Shown here: piece after piece, positions 35,406 through 42,996 of the stretch
How positions within the stretch are numbered: the first letter of the stretch is position 1
Layout of the letters: every line of letters begins with the position of its first letter
Assembly (NCBI GenBank): GCA_023404955.1
Contig: JAEXZY010000143.1
Location: 1 to 64,000, forward strand
Direction of reading: 5' to 3'
Source of the DNA: Actinomycetes bacterium
GTDB lineage: Bacteria; Actinomycetota; Actinomycetes; Mycobacteriales; Mycobacteriaceae
DNA length: 64,000 bases
Notes under the pieces: model-generated
Told to the model about the DNA's origin: nothing
Database searches by the model: none
Seen by the model: the letters and a program-made list of their open reading frames with translations, nothing else
Program-made: the position numbers and the translations under genes

Positions 35406-37393
35406 TATTGGCCGGAAGACCTCGCCGCAGGCCACGGAGTGTCGGCGACCATGCACAGCGCGCGGGTGATCGACCCGATCTCGGACACCAGAACGCGAGC
35501 CGACCCCTCGACGGATTCGTGCGCGGGCACAGATCTCCGCACCCGCTCAGCGGCGGCGGTCAGTTCCTCGGTGTCCACGCTCCACGGGTCGGTGGCCGTC
35601 ACCGGCTCGCCACACAGCACCTCGACGTACTCGTCGACCGCCCGGACGAACGGTCGGTGCGGCTGGGGGAACGCGTCGACGGGCAGGTTGTCCTCGAGCG
35701 TGGCGCACGAGCCCGTGATGGTATTGAGCACCGTGCGATAGCACCGCAGCCAGCGCCGCTGCTCGGCCGAAACCAGGCGCGCCGCGCCGGAGGCGGCCTC
35801 GAACGCCGCTCGAGCGCGAAACGTCCGTTCCCAGGCCGCAGCTCGAACCTCCGTCGCGCTGTCGATTTCGTGGAGGTACACCTTCACGACCGTGGACGCG
35901 TAATCGGTCTCGGCCGTGAGCAGTTCGCCGGCCCGCTGCGCGAGCCGGGTCAGCGGATCGTCGGGCATCAGCACGTGAGCGAGCACGGCCAGTGCACCGC
36001 CGACCGCCGTCGCGATCACCACATCGCGCGGGTTGATGAGCAGCGCCGCGTGATCGATGCCGAGGATGAACGCGGTCGCGGCCGCGACGGCGGCGGCCAT
36101 CGCAAGGTATCCGTATCGTGCCGCCAGGCGGACGACGCCGACCGCGACGCCCGCGAGGATTGCGAACACCGCGGGCGCTGCGTGCGCCACCACGGCGATG
36201 CACGAGACCAGCAGCGCCCCCGCCGCAACACCCGCCGTGCGTCCCACACAGCGGGTATAGGTGTGCGCCGTCTCGGGGCGCAGCACCATCAGCACCGTCA
36301 GCGCGATCCACGTCCCGTCACCGAGCGCCATCACGCGACCCAGCACGCACGCCAGCATCACAGCGGCCCCGAGGCGGGCGGCGTGACGCAGCACCGGGGA
36401 GTGCCGGTCGAGCCGGCCCCGCAGGTCATCGGAAGCCCACCGGACCCGCTCCCGCAGGTGGGCCGGCCCCACGTGAAGACCATCGTTCGGTCGCCTCGCT
36501 GCTGCGAGGTGGAGATAGGTGGAAAGTCGTTGCGCTGCTGCCTGCGCGTCATCACCGGTCGTGGCGACGGCGGCGTCGAGTCGGAGCAGGGCGGCGTCCA
36601 TCTCGGCGCGGGCCGAGCGGTCGGGATCGGCCAGCGCGGTCAGGGTGGCTGCAGCCGCGTGCAACACCTCGGTCCCGCTGGGAATCGCCCCGAGGTCGGC
36701 CAGCGAGGCGCCGATGCGTCCGGGCACCACATACCAGTTGCGGTAGCCGGCGGATCGTCGCTTCGGGTGGGCGGTGTCGGCGGTGAACGCCGCGCGCAGG
36801 GCGATCATCGGCTCGGCGCTGCCCGCTGTTTCCTCGGCCCGGACCGCCAGCCGCGTCGCGTCCTCGGCGAGCGAGCGGTACGCCGTGGCGAGCGCCTCGC
36901 GCTGAATTCGCCAGCGTTTCGGCGGCCACGCCGCGGTCACCGCAGCCTGCACCGCGCCGACGCACACGGCGAGTGCGGCGGTCCCCACCGTCGAGGCCCA
37001 TGTCGGTGCCGTCGACACGGTGGCGATCACCAGCGCCCCGGACGCGCTGGCGATCAGCCCGGCGAACGTGCCCCACACCCAGGCCAGCGCAGCGAGCGCG
37101 CACCAGGCACCGGTAGCGGCGACGACGATCCAGAAGAACGCCGACGTCGAGGTGCCCACGAGGATCGCCAGGCCCATCACGAGCGAGGTGAACAACACCC
37201 GCAGCGTTCGTCCGCGCGGATCCTGCTGCAGCGCCACCACTCCGGCGATCGTCGCCGCTCCCGCCACCGCGGTCGCGGACCCCGTCGGGCCCCACTGGAT
37301 CGCGCACAGCGCGGCCACGACGGTGACCACGACACTGCGCACCACCGGAGCGGCCTCCGGCAGCGCCGTGCGCACCGTCTCGCCCGTGATCAT
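35405..37393 (-). CDS. FUSC family transporter (aromatic acid exporter-like)
   Basis: A 662-aa membrane protein with two blocks of transmembrane helices (about residues 20-155 and 335-470), each followed by a soluble helical region, as in the fusaric acid resistance/AaeB (FUSC) family. GDGTWIALTVLMVLRPETAHTYTRCVGRTAGVAAGA is the typical conserved segment. Members export aromatic acids or lipids. ATG 37393 begins the first hydrophobic region; the upstream open frame is chance. Divergent from the EthD-like gene (33 bp). Confidence 0.8.
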   Translation of the reverse strand: MITGETVRTALPEAAPVVRSVVVTVVAALCAIQWGPTGSATAVAGAATIAGVVALQQDPRGRTLRVLFTSLVMGLAILVGTSTSAFFWIVVAATGAWCALAALAWVWGTFAGLIASASGALVIATVSTAPTWASTVGTAALAVCVGAVQAAVTAAWPPKRWRIQREALATAYRSLAEDATRLAVRAEETAGSAEPMIALRAAFTADTAHPKRRSAGYRNWYVVPGRIGASLADLGAIPSGTEVLHAAAATLTALADPDRSARAEMDAALLRLDAAVATTGDDAQAAAQRLSTYLHLAAARRPNDGLHVGPAHLRERVRWASDDLRGRLDRHSPVLRHAARLGAAVMLACVLGRVMALGDGTWIALTVLMVLRPETAHTYTRCVGRTAGVAAGALLVSCIAVVAHAAPAVFAILAGVAVGVVRLAARYGYLAMAAAVAAATAFILGIDHAALLINPRDVVIATAVGGALAVLAHVLMPDDPLTRLAQRAGELLTAETDYASTVVKVYLHEIDSATEVRAAAWERTFRARAAFEAASGAARLVSAEQRRWLRCYRTVLNTITGSCATLEDNLPVDAFPQPHRPFVRAVDEYVEVLCGEPVTATDPWSVDTEELTAAAERVRRSVPAHESVEGSARVLVSEIGSITRALCMVADTPWPAARSSGQ

Positions 37394-37426
37394 CTCCCCA
37401 TTCTGGCCCGGGGTTATCGTCGCGGA

Positions 37427-38137
37427 GTGGAGAAAGTGATCCTGACGTTGCGTGGCGCGCCCGGCGACGAGTCGTGGTGCACCCGATTGCGCACCGACGT
37501 CGCCGAGCAGCTCGCCGACACCGGCGTTGCCGGCCTCACCGTGAACGTCCGCGACTCGGCTGTCACCGACTCGCTGATGACGCTGACCACCCTCGACCCG
37601 CCGGTGATCGGCCTCGTCTCCGTCTGGACCGATCAGTACTACGGCAGCCAGATCGCGGCTGCCACAGACATTCTGAGAGCGCACAGCCAGGTGGTCGCGG
37701 CGTATCTGGTCACCGAGTCCGTGCCGCTGAAACCCCCGCAGACCCCGCCCGGAGAACGGACCCCGGGCCTGGCGAACGTCGCGCTGCTGCGCCGACCGTC
37801 GGCCATGGACGAATCGACGTGGCTGACCCGCTGGCACCAGGACCACACCCAGGTGGCGATCGACACGCAGGCGACGTTCGGCTACACCCAGAACACCGTC
37901 GTACGGGCCCTGACCGCGGGGGCCGAACCGATCTCGGCGATCGTCGAGGAGCTCTTTCCGTTGGCCGCGACCACTGATCTGCACGCATTCTTCGGCGCGG
38001 CCGACGACGACGATCTGTCCGACCGCATGACGCGAATGATGGCCAGCACCTCGGCGTTCGGGGCCAACGAGAACGTCGACACCGTTCCGAGCAGTCGCTA
38101 CGTGCTGCGTGACCCGTTCGCTACGCTGCTGCGGTGA
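37427..38137 (+). CDS. EthD-like dimeric alpha-beta barrel protein
   Basis: A 236-aa protein. The central segment STWLTRWHQDHTQVAIDTQATFGYTQNTVVRALT resembles EthD/dimeric ferredoxin-like proteins, and an N-terminal half (ILTLRGAPGDESWCTRLRTDVA) looks like a second copy of the fold. Function unknown. GTG 37427 and GTG 37436 are both possible; the long open frame further upstream antisense to the FUSC gene is not used. It is coupled to the enoyl-CoA hydratase gene by a GTGA overlap. Confidence 0.6.
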   Translation: MEKVILTLRGAPGDESWCTRLRTDVAEQLADTGVAGLTVNVRDSAVTDSLMTLTTLDPPVIGLVSVWTDQYYGSQIAAATDILRAHSQVVAAYLVTESVPLKPPQTPPGERTPGLANVALLRRPSAMDESTWLTRWHQDHTQVAIDTQATFGYTQNTVVRALTAGAEPISAIVEELFPLAATTDLHAFFGAADDDDLSDRMTRMMASTSAFGANENVDTVPSSRYVLRDPFATLLR

Positions 38138-38883
38138 CTCTTCGGATCAGCGATGACAACAAGGTTCGCACGCTCACACTGGACCGGCCCGAAGCGCTGA
38201 ACGCGTTCACCGAGGAGCTCTACCTCGCCACGGCGACCGCCCTCGACGAGGCGTCGGCGGACCCCGATGTCGCCGTGGTGCTTCTGACCGGCGAGGGCCG
38301 CGCGTTCAGCGCGGGCAACGATCTCAAGGAGATGCAGGCGCGCATCGCCGACGGCTCCTATGCCGGCGGGAGCAACTTCCCGAAGATGATCACCGCGCTC
38401 GCCGAGCTGACCAAGCCGTTGATCTGCGCGGTCAACGGCGTCGGGGTGGGGATCGGCACCACGATCCTGGGGTACGCGGACCTGGTGTTCATGTCGTCCA
38501 CCGCACGCCTGAAGTGCCCGTTCACCAGCCTCGGCGTCGCCCCGGAGGCGGCGTCGTCGTATCTTCTGCCCCAGCTGATGGGGCGGCAGAACGCGGCCTG
38601 GATGCTGCTGTCCTCGGAGTGGGTGGACGCCCACGAGGCCCATCGGATGGGCATCGCCTGGAAGGTCTGCACACCCGAGGACCTACTCGCCGAAGCCCGT
38701 CGGCACGCCGATGTCCTTGCCGCACGGTCTGTTTCGAGCCTGACAGCGGTCAAGCGGACCATCGCGCAGAGTTACCGGGCCGGGATCGCGGACGCCACCG
38801 CCCGCGAGAATGCCGAGTTCGCCGAACTGCTCGGCGGGGCCGCCAACGCGGCCGCGCTGGATCAGTTCACCCAGCGACGCTGA
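38134..38883 (+). CDS. Enoyl-CoA hydratase/isomerase family protein
   Basis: A 249-aa crotonase-fold enzyme. The oxyanion-hole segments are GRAFSAGNDLKEMQ and NGVGVGIGTTI, and the Glu of the second active-site loop is in TSLGVAPEAASSYLLPQLMG, a pattern more common in isomerases and broad-range EchA proteins. It acts on an acyl-CoA in fatty acid, sterol or aromatic degradation. GTG start overlaps the previous stop by 4 bp. Its 3' end overlaps the convergent bfd gene by 17 bp. Confidence 0.85.
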   Translation: MTLRISDDNKVRTLTLDRPEALNAFTEELYLATATALDEASADPDVAVVLLTGEGRAFSAGNDLKEMQARIADGSYAGGSNFPKMITALAELTKPLICAVNGVGVGIGTTILGYADLVFMSSTARLKCPFTSLGVAPEAASSYLLPQLMGRQNAAWMLLSSEWVDAHEAHRMGIAWKVCTPEDLLAEARRHADVLAARSVSSLTAVKRTIAQSYRAGIADATARENAEFAELLGGAANAAALDQFTQRR

Positions 38884-39064
38884 CCGCAGGCTCGGGGACC
38901 GCAGCGAAGTGCGCCTCGATGATCGCCCGGAGGTTGCGTCGGCATCGACCGCAGTCACCGCCTGCGCCGCATGCCTCGGCCACGTCACGCGACGTGCGGG
39001 CACCGTTGGCCACGAGCTCTCCGACGACGTGGCTGGTGGTGCCGGTGCACAGGCAGACGAACAT
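38867..39064 (-). CDS. bfd: Bacterioferritin-associated ferredoxin (Bfd)
   Basis: A 65-aa [2Fe-2S] protein. The four cluster ligands are Cys4 and Cys6 (FVCLC) and Cys38 and Cys41 (DCGRC); an extra Cys32 is present. Bfd reduces the core of bacterioferritin so that stored iron can be released. Its divergent placement from bfrA (198 bp) with IdeR-like boxes between them supports the role; M. tuberculosis has the same pair (Rv1876A-bfrA, from memory). Confidence 0.9.
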   Translation of the reverse strand: MFVCLCTGTTSHVVGELVANGARTSRDVAEACGAGGDCGRCRRNLRAIIEAHFAAVPEPAVSVAG

Positions 39065-39103
39065 CCGCTACGCCCCATCCTCACTGTCGGTGCCGCAGGC
39101 AAC

Positions 39104-39147
39104 TGAGTCTAGCCTTACCTTCGGAAGCGAAGTCTAGCCTTACTCGC
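39104..39147. promoter_or_regulatory. Tandem IdeR-like iron boxes between bfd and bfrA
   Basis: Two copies of AGTCTAGCCTTAC (39106-39118 and 39131-39143), 25 bp apart. Read on the minus strand, site 1 (39104-39122) matches the IdeR consensus TTAGGTTAGGCTAACCTAA at 13 of 19 positions and site 2 (39129-39147) at 10 of 19. Paired IdeR sites are known to activate bfrA in M. tuberculosis. Confidence 0.75.
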
Positions 39148-39262
39148 CGAGATCGGTCCAGACCTACGGCCGGAGTTGCGCCGGCGGGGGACGACGGTGC
39201 ATTAGATTGAACGTGCTCGCGCACAGCCCGTGCGGGCCACTGATCTTGTTGAGGAGCGCGCC

Positions 39263-39754
39263 ATGCAAGGGGATCCCGAAGTTCTGAAGTTGCTCAACGA
39301 GCAGCTGACGAGCGAACTGACGGCGATCAATCAGTACTTCCTGCACTCGAAGATGCAGGACAACTGGGGCTTCACCGAGCTGGCCGAGCACACCCGCAAG
39401 GAATCCTTCGAAGAGATGGTCCATGCGGAGAAGATCACCGACCGGATCCTGCTCCTCGACGGCCTGCCGAACTACCAGCGACTCTTCTCTCTGCGGGTCG
39501 GCCAGACCGTGCGTGAGCAGTTCGAAGCCGACCTCGCGATCGAGTACGAGGTGGTCGCCCGGTTGAGGCCCGGCGTCATGATGTGCCGCGAGAAAGGCGA
39601 CGCGACGTCGGCCACCCTGTTGGAAGAGATCCTGGCTGACGAAGAACTGCACATCGACTACCTCGAGACGCAGTTGGAGCTGATGGGCAAGCTCGGCGAG
39701 GAGCTCTACCTGGCACAGTGCGTGTCTCGTCCGCCCAGCGTCGGCACGAACTAG
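39263..39754 (+). CDS. bfrA: Bacterioferritin
   Basis: A 163-aa haem-containing ferritin that oxidises Fe(II) and stores Fe(III) in a 24-subunit cage. Ferroxidase ligands Glu18, Glu51, His54, Glu94, Glu127 and His130 are all intact, and Met52 is the haem ligand. ATG 39263 follows GAGGAG by a suitable distance. The upstream region carries two IdeR-like boxes and faces the bfd gene. Confidence 0.96.
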   Translation: MQGDPEVLKLLNEQLTSELTAINQYFLHSKMQDNWGFTELAEHTRKESFEEMVHAEKITDRILLLDGLPNYQRLFSLRVGQTVREQFEADLAIEYEVVARLRPGVMMCREKGDATSATLLEEILADEELHIDYLETQLELMGKLGEELYLAQCVSRPPSVGTN

Positions 39755-39773
39755 AACGCGTTACACTTCGGCC

Positions 39774-40256
39774 ATGAGCCGAATCGGGGACTTCGCTGAC
39801 GACGACGTGACCGGCTTCGCGGTGACATCACCGGAGCTCGGGGCCGCGATGGCCCGCTTCAGCAACGCGGTCTACACGAAGAACCGGTTGCCGATGCGTA
39901 CCCGTGAGGCCGCGCGCATCGTGATCGCGTACGCCAATGAGTGCGTCACGTGCCAGAACACTCGCGACAGCGAGGGCGAGGCCAACGGCATCACCGAGGA
40001 GTTCTACGACTACGCCACCCAGTGGCGGACATGGCCGGGCTACAGCGACTCCGAGCGCATCGCGATGGAGTTCGCGCACCGCTTCGCCACCGATCACACC
40101 GGGCTGCGCGACGACGAGGACTTCTGGGCCAGGGCCAAGGAGCACTTCGACGACGAGCTGCTCACCGACCTGGCGATCTCCTGTGCGATGTGGGTCGGGA
40201 TGGGCCGCATGCTGCGCACCCTCGACATCGGACAGGCCTGCGCGATCACGCTGTGA
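39774..40256 (+). CDS. Carboxymuconolactone decarboxylase/AhpD-like protein
   Basis: A 160-aa all-helical protein with the CMD/AhpD-type Cys motif (NECVTCQNTRD, CxxC). Members are lactone decarboxylases or peroxidase partners; the intact CxxC favours a redox role. It lies between bfrA and glnA3 and its stop overlaps a possible GTG start of glnA3 (GTGA), suggesting joint translation. Confidence 0.75.
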   Translation: MSRIGDFADDDVTGFAVTSPELGAAMARFSNAVYTKNRLPMRTREAARIVIAYANECVTCQNTRDSEGEANGITEEFYDYATQWRTWPGYSDSERIAMEFAHRFATDHTGLRDDEDFWARAKEHFDDELLTDLAISCAMWVGMGRMLRTLDIGQACAITL

Positions 40257-40285
40257 GCGCGGCGGCCCGACGGCACAATGACCGC

Positions 40286-41638
40286 ATGGCCGCCAAACCG
40301 CTCGCCGCCGCGGCGATTGCCCAGCTCGAATCCGACGGTGTCGCGACTCTGATCGGCACCGTCATCAACCCCGCCGGGCTGATGCACGCCAAGACCGTTC
40401 CGCTGCGCCGCATGGGGTCGTTCGCCGACCCCGGGCTCGGCGCCAGCCCGGTCTGGCACGTGTTCACGATCGACAAGGTCGGCATCGCGTTCAGCCCGGC
40501 GACAGGCGTGGTGGGGGATCAGCGGATCCGGATCGACCTCGGCGCGTTGCGCATCCTCGGCGACGGGTTCGCCTGGGCGCCCGGTGATTTCCACAGTCAG
40601 GACGGCAGCGCGGATCCGTTCTGCACACGCGGCGCACTGCGTCGCGTCGAGGAGAGACTCGCGCAGGCGGGTCTTTCTGCGCTGGTCGGTCACGAGATCG
40701 AGTTCCTGCTGGTCGGTCCCGACGGCGCCGCGTTGCCCGCTGACCTGTGGGCCCAGTACGGGTTGGCCGGGGTGCTCGAGTTCGAAGGCTTCGTCCGGGA
40801 GGTCACGGCCAACGCGACAGCCTCCGGGGTGGCCATCGAACAGTTCCATCCCGAATACGGCGCGAACCAGTTCGAGATCTCGCTGGCTCCGCTCACCCCG
40901 GTCGCCGCGGCCGACCACGTCAGCCTGATGCGCATCATCATCGGCCGGGCGGCGCGCAAATACGGCGTGCGGGTCAGCCTGTCGCCGGTGCCGTTCGCCG
41001 GGAGCGTGGGATCGGGTGCCCATCAACACTTTTCGCTGGCACGGGAGGATGCGCCGCTGTTCTCCGGCGGCGAGGGCCCCGGCGGCATGACCGACGAGGG
41101 AGCGTCGGCGATGGCCGGCGTGCTCGCGGGCCTCGCCGAGGCGCAGGGGGTGTTGAGCGGATCGATCCTGTCGGGGCTGCGCATGCAGCCGGGCAGCTGG
41201 GCCGGCGCATACGCGTGCTGGGGGACCGAGAACCGCGAAGCATCGGTGCGCTTCCTGACGGCGGGACCGGCCAACGTGTACGGCGCCAACGTCGAGGTCA
41301 AGATCATCGATCCGTCGGCGAATCCCTACTTGGCCACGGCCGCGGTGCTCGGCCTGGCGCTCGACGGGATCGAGCAGGCCCGGCACCTGCCGGCGGAGGT
41401 GACGGTCGATCCGTCGTCGCTGTCGGACGCGCATCGTGCGGAGGCGGGCATCACGGTGCTGTCGACCGATCAGCGGGCCGTGCTCGACGCCCTCGACCGC
41501 TCGGCGACGCTGCGCGGAATCCTGGGCGATGCGGTGGTCGACGCGGTGCTTGCGGTGCGCCGCTACGAGAACGAGACGTACGGACACCTGAGCCCCGAGG
41601 AGCTCGCGGAGAAGTTCCGGCTCGCCTGGAGTGTGTGA
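40286..41638 (+). CDS. glnA3: Glutamine synthetase family protein GlnA3
   Basis: A 450-aa ATP-grasp-like ligase of the glutamine synthetase fold. The N-terminal beta-grasp (TVINPAGLMHAKTVPL), the metal-site Glu block GHEIEFLL, EQFHPEYGANQFEISL and the SGAHQHFSL His segment are present. From memory, M. tuberculosis GlnA3 (Rv1878) is also 450 aa, lies next to bfrA, and paralogous GlnA3 enzymes act as gamma-glutamyl-polyamine ligases rather than true glutamine synthetases. ATG 40286 gives this length; GTG 40253, overlapping the upstream stop, would add 11 residues. Confidence 0.85.
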   Translation: MAAKPLAAAAIAQLESDGVATLIGTVINPAGLMHAKTVPLRRMGSFADPGLGASPVWHVFTIDKVGIAFSPATGVVGDQRIRIDLGALRILGDGFAWAPGDFHSQDGSADPFCTRGALRRVEERLAQAGLSALVGHEIEFLLVGPDGAALPADLWAQYGLAGVLEFEGFVREVTANATASGVAIEQFHPEYGANQFEISLAPLTPVAAADHVSLMRIIIGRAARKYGVRVSLSPVPFAGSVGSGAHQHFSLAREDAPLFSGGEGPGGMTDEGASAMAGVLAGLAEAQGVLSGSILSGLRMQPGSWAGAYACWGTENREASVRFLTAGPANVYGANVEVKIIDPSANPYLATAAVLGLALDGIEQARHLPAEVTVDPSSLSDAHRAEAGITVLSTDQRAVLDALDRSATLRGILGDAVVDAVLAVRRYENETYGHLSPEELAEKFRLAWSV

Positions 41639-41642
41639 CCCC

Positions 41643-41673
41643 TTGACAACATACAACCGATTGGTTGTATGTT
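41643..41673 (+). promoter_or_regulatory. ArsR-family operator overlapping a TTGACA promoter
   Basis: A perfect inverted repeat AACATACAACC-GATT-GGTTGTATGTT (41648-41673) begins inside a consensus -35 hexamer TTGACA (41643-41648) and covers the -10 region, 7 bp upstream of the GTG. This fits autorepression of the ArsR gene. Confidence 0.85.
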
Positions 41674-41679
41674 GGTGAT

Positions 41680-42036
41680 GTGGACGTGCTCGACGAGGAC
41701 CGTGCCGACGCGCTGTTCCATGCGTTGGCCGACCGGACGCGGCGCGACATCGTGCGCCGCGTCCTGGATGGCGAGCACTCCGTGTCCACGCTCGCGGCCC
41801 ACTACGACATGAGTTTCGCGGCCGTGCAGAAACACGTCGCGGTGCTCGACCGGGCCGGGTTGATCACCAAGCGGCGGCACGGCCGCGAGCAACTGGCCCG
41901 CGGCGAGGTCACCGCGATCCGGTCGGTGGCCGCACTGCTCGCCGAGCTGGAACAGGTGTGGCGCGGCCGCGTCGCCCGCATCGACGACCTCATTGCGTCC
42001 GAAAACGCAGCATCCGAGAACACCCGAGAGGAATGA
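41680..42036 (+). CDS. ArsR family transcriptional regulator
   Basis: A 118-aa winged-helix repressor (ADALFHALADRTRRDIVRRVLDGEHSVSTLAAHYDMSFAAVQKHVAVLDRAGLI). No Cys metal-sensing motif is seen, so it belongs to the non-metal group that is usually paired with SRPBCC proteins. GTG 41680 chosen as it lies just past the operator. Its stop lies beside the start of the SRPBCC gene, which it should co-regulate. Confidence 0.88.
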   Translation: MDVLDEDRADALFHALADRTRRDIVRRVLDGEHSVSTLAAHYDMSFAAVQKHVAVLDRAGLITKRRHGREQLARGEVTAIRSVAALLAELEQVWRGRVARIDDLIASENAASENTREE

Positions 42037-42038
42037 CC

Positions 42039-42524
42039 ATGCCCGTCACCGATGTCCGCCACGATGTGGACGCGCGCAGCCTGACCATCGTCGCCGACTT
42101 CGCCGCGCCGGTCGAGCGCATCTGGCAGATCTACGCTGATCCGCGTCAGCTCGAGAAGATCTGGGGCCCACCGGAATACCCGGCGACGGTGGTCGACCAC
42201 GATCTGCGTCCCGGTGGTCGGGTCACCTACTACATGACGGGGCCGGAGGGGGAGAAGTACGCCGGCTACTGGGACGTCACCGCGGTCGACCAACCGCACG
42301 GGTTCAGCTTCGACGACGGCTTCGCCGAGCCCGACTTCACGCCGAAAACCGATCTGCCGGTGTCCAAGAACGTGTTCACGTTCACCGATCGCGACGGTGG
42401 CACCCGCGCGACCTACGTCAGCACCTACGCCTCGGCCGAGGCGCTGCAGCAGGTGCTCGACATGGGCATGATCGAGGGCGCTACGTCGGCGATCAACCAG
42501 ATCGACGGTCTGGTCGGAGCCTGA
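42039..42524 (+). CDS. SRPBCC/AHSA1 domain protein
   Basis: A 161-aa START-like fold protein of the AHSA1 type: FAAPVERIWQIYADPRQLEKIWGPPEYPATVVDHDLRPGGRVTYYMTGPEG. It forms a hydrophobic ligand cavity; the partner is unknown. ATG 42039 has AGAGGA seven bases upstream; ATG 42033 would overlap the ArsR stop by 4 bp. Pairs of ArsR and AHSA1 genes are frequent in actinobacteria. Confidence 0.85.
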   Translation: MPVTDVRHDVDARSLTIVADFAAPVERIWQIYADPRQLEKIWGPPEYPATVVDHDLRPGGRVTYYMTGPEGEKYAGYWDVTAVDQPHGFSFDDGFAEPDFTPKTDLPVSKNVFTFTDRDGGTRATYVSTYASAEALQQVLDMGMIEGATSAINQIDGLVGA

Positions 42525-42528
42525 CGCG

Positions 42529-42996
42529 TCAGACGAGTCCGGTGGCGTCGAACATCCAGGACATGTCCGCGGTTGCGAAGTTCTCGAGCCAGCTGGGCGG
42601 GGCGTGGTTGCTCAGTGCCCCCATGTCCCAGTAGTCCTTCCACAGCGCGACCTTGCCGTCGATCACCCGGTGCACCGACACGAACTGCAGGACCGCAGAT
42701 TCCCCTGTCTCCCAACGCCATTCCTCGTGATGCTCGTACATCACGTCGCTGCCGTTGCTGACCATCAGGCCGGGAAAGTTCTGGTAGGACGCCAGCGGTT
42801 CCAGGCCGATCTTGAGCCGCTTGACGATGTCGACCGGTCCGCGCGCGGCAGCGGCCGGGCCGACCGGCACGTCGAGGTAGATGCAGTAGTCGCTCAGGGT
42901 GCCCATCACCGCGTCCCAGTCCCGCGCCGAGAGGGCCTCCCACAGGGTCCCCACGGTCTGTTCGACCGACGTCCCGACGGTCTGCTCAGCCGACAC
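42529..42996 (-). CDS. NTF2-like (limonene-epoxide hydrolase/SnoaL type) protein
   Basis: A 155-aa alpha+beta cone protein: WEALSARDWDAVMGTLSDYCIYLDVPVGP, ...VSVHRVIDGKVALWKDYWDMGAL. It resembles epoxide hydrolase or isomerase members of the NTF2-like superfamily, but catalytic residues cannot be assigned with confidence. GTG 42996 follows GAGGAG by 7 nt. Its first 11 bases overlap the end of the amidohydrolase gene, so the two are coupled. Confidence 0.7.
   Translation of the reverse strand: MSAEQTVGTSVEQTVGTLWEALSARDWDAVMGTLSDYCIYLDVPVGPAAAARGPVDIVKRLKIGLEPLASYQNFPGLMVSNGSDVMYEHHEEWRWETGESAVLQFVSVHRVIDGKVALWKDYWDMGALSNHAPPSWLENFATADMSWMFDATGLV

Noticed and set aside
35408..37426. Long open frame antisense to the FUSC gene joined to the EthD-like gene
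   Set aside because: Arg/His-rich composition typical of a shadow frame; the FUSC frame on the other strand has clear membrane helices.
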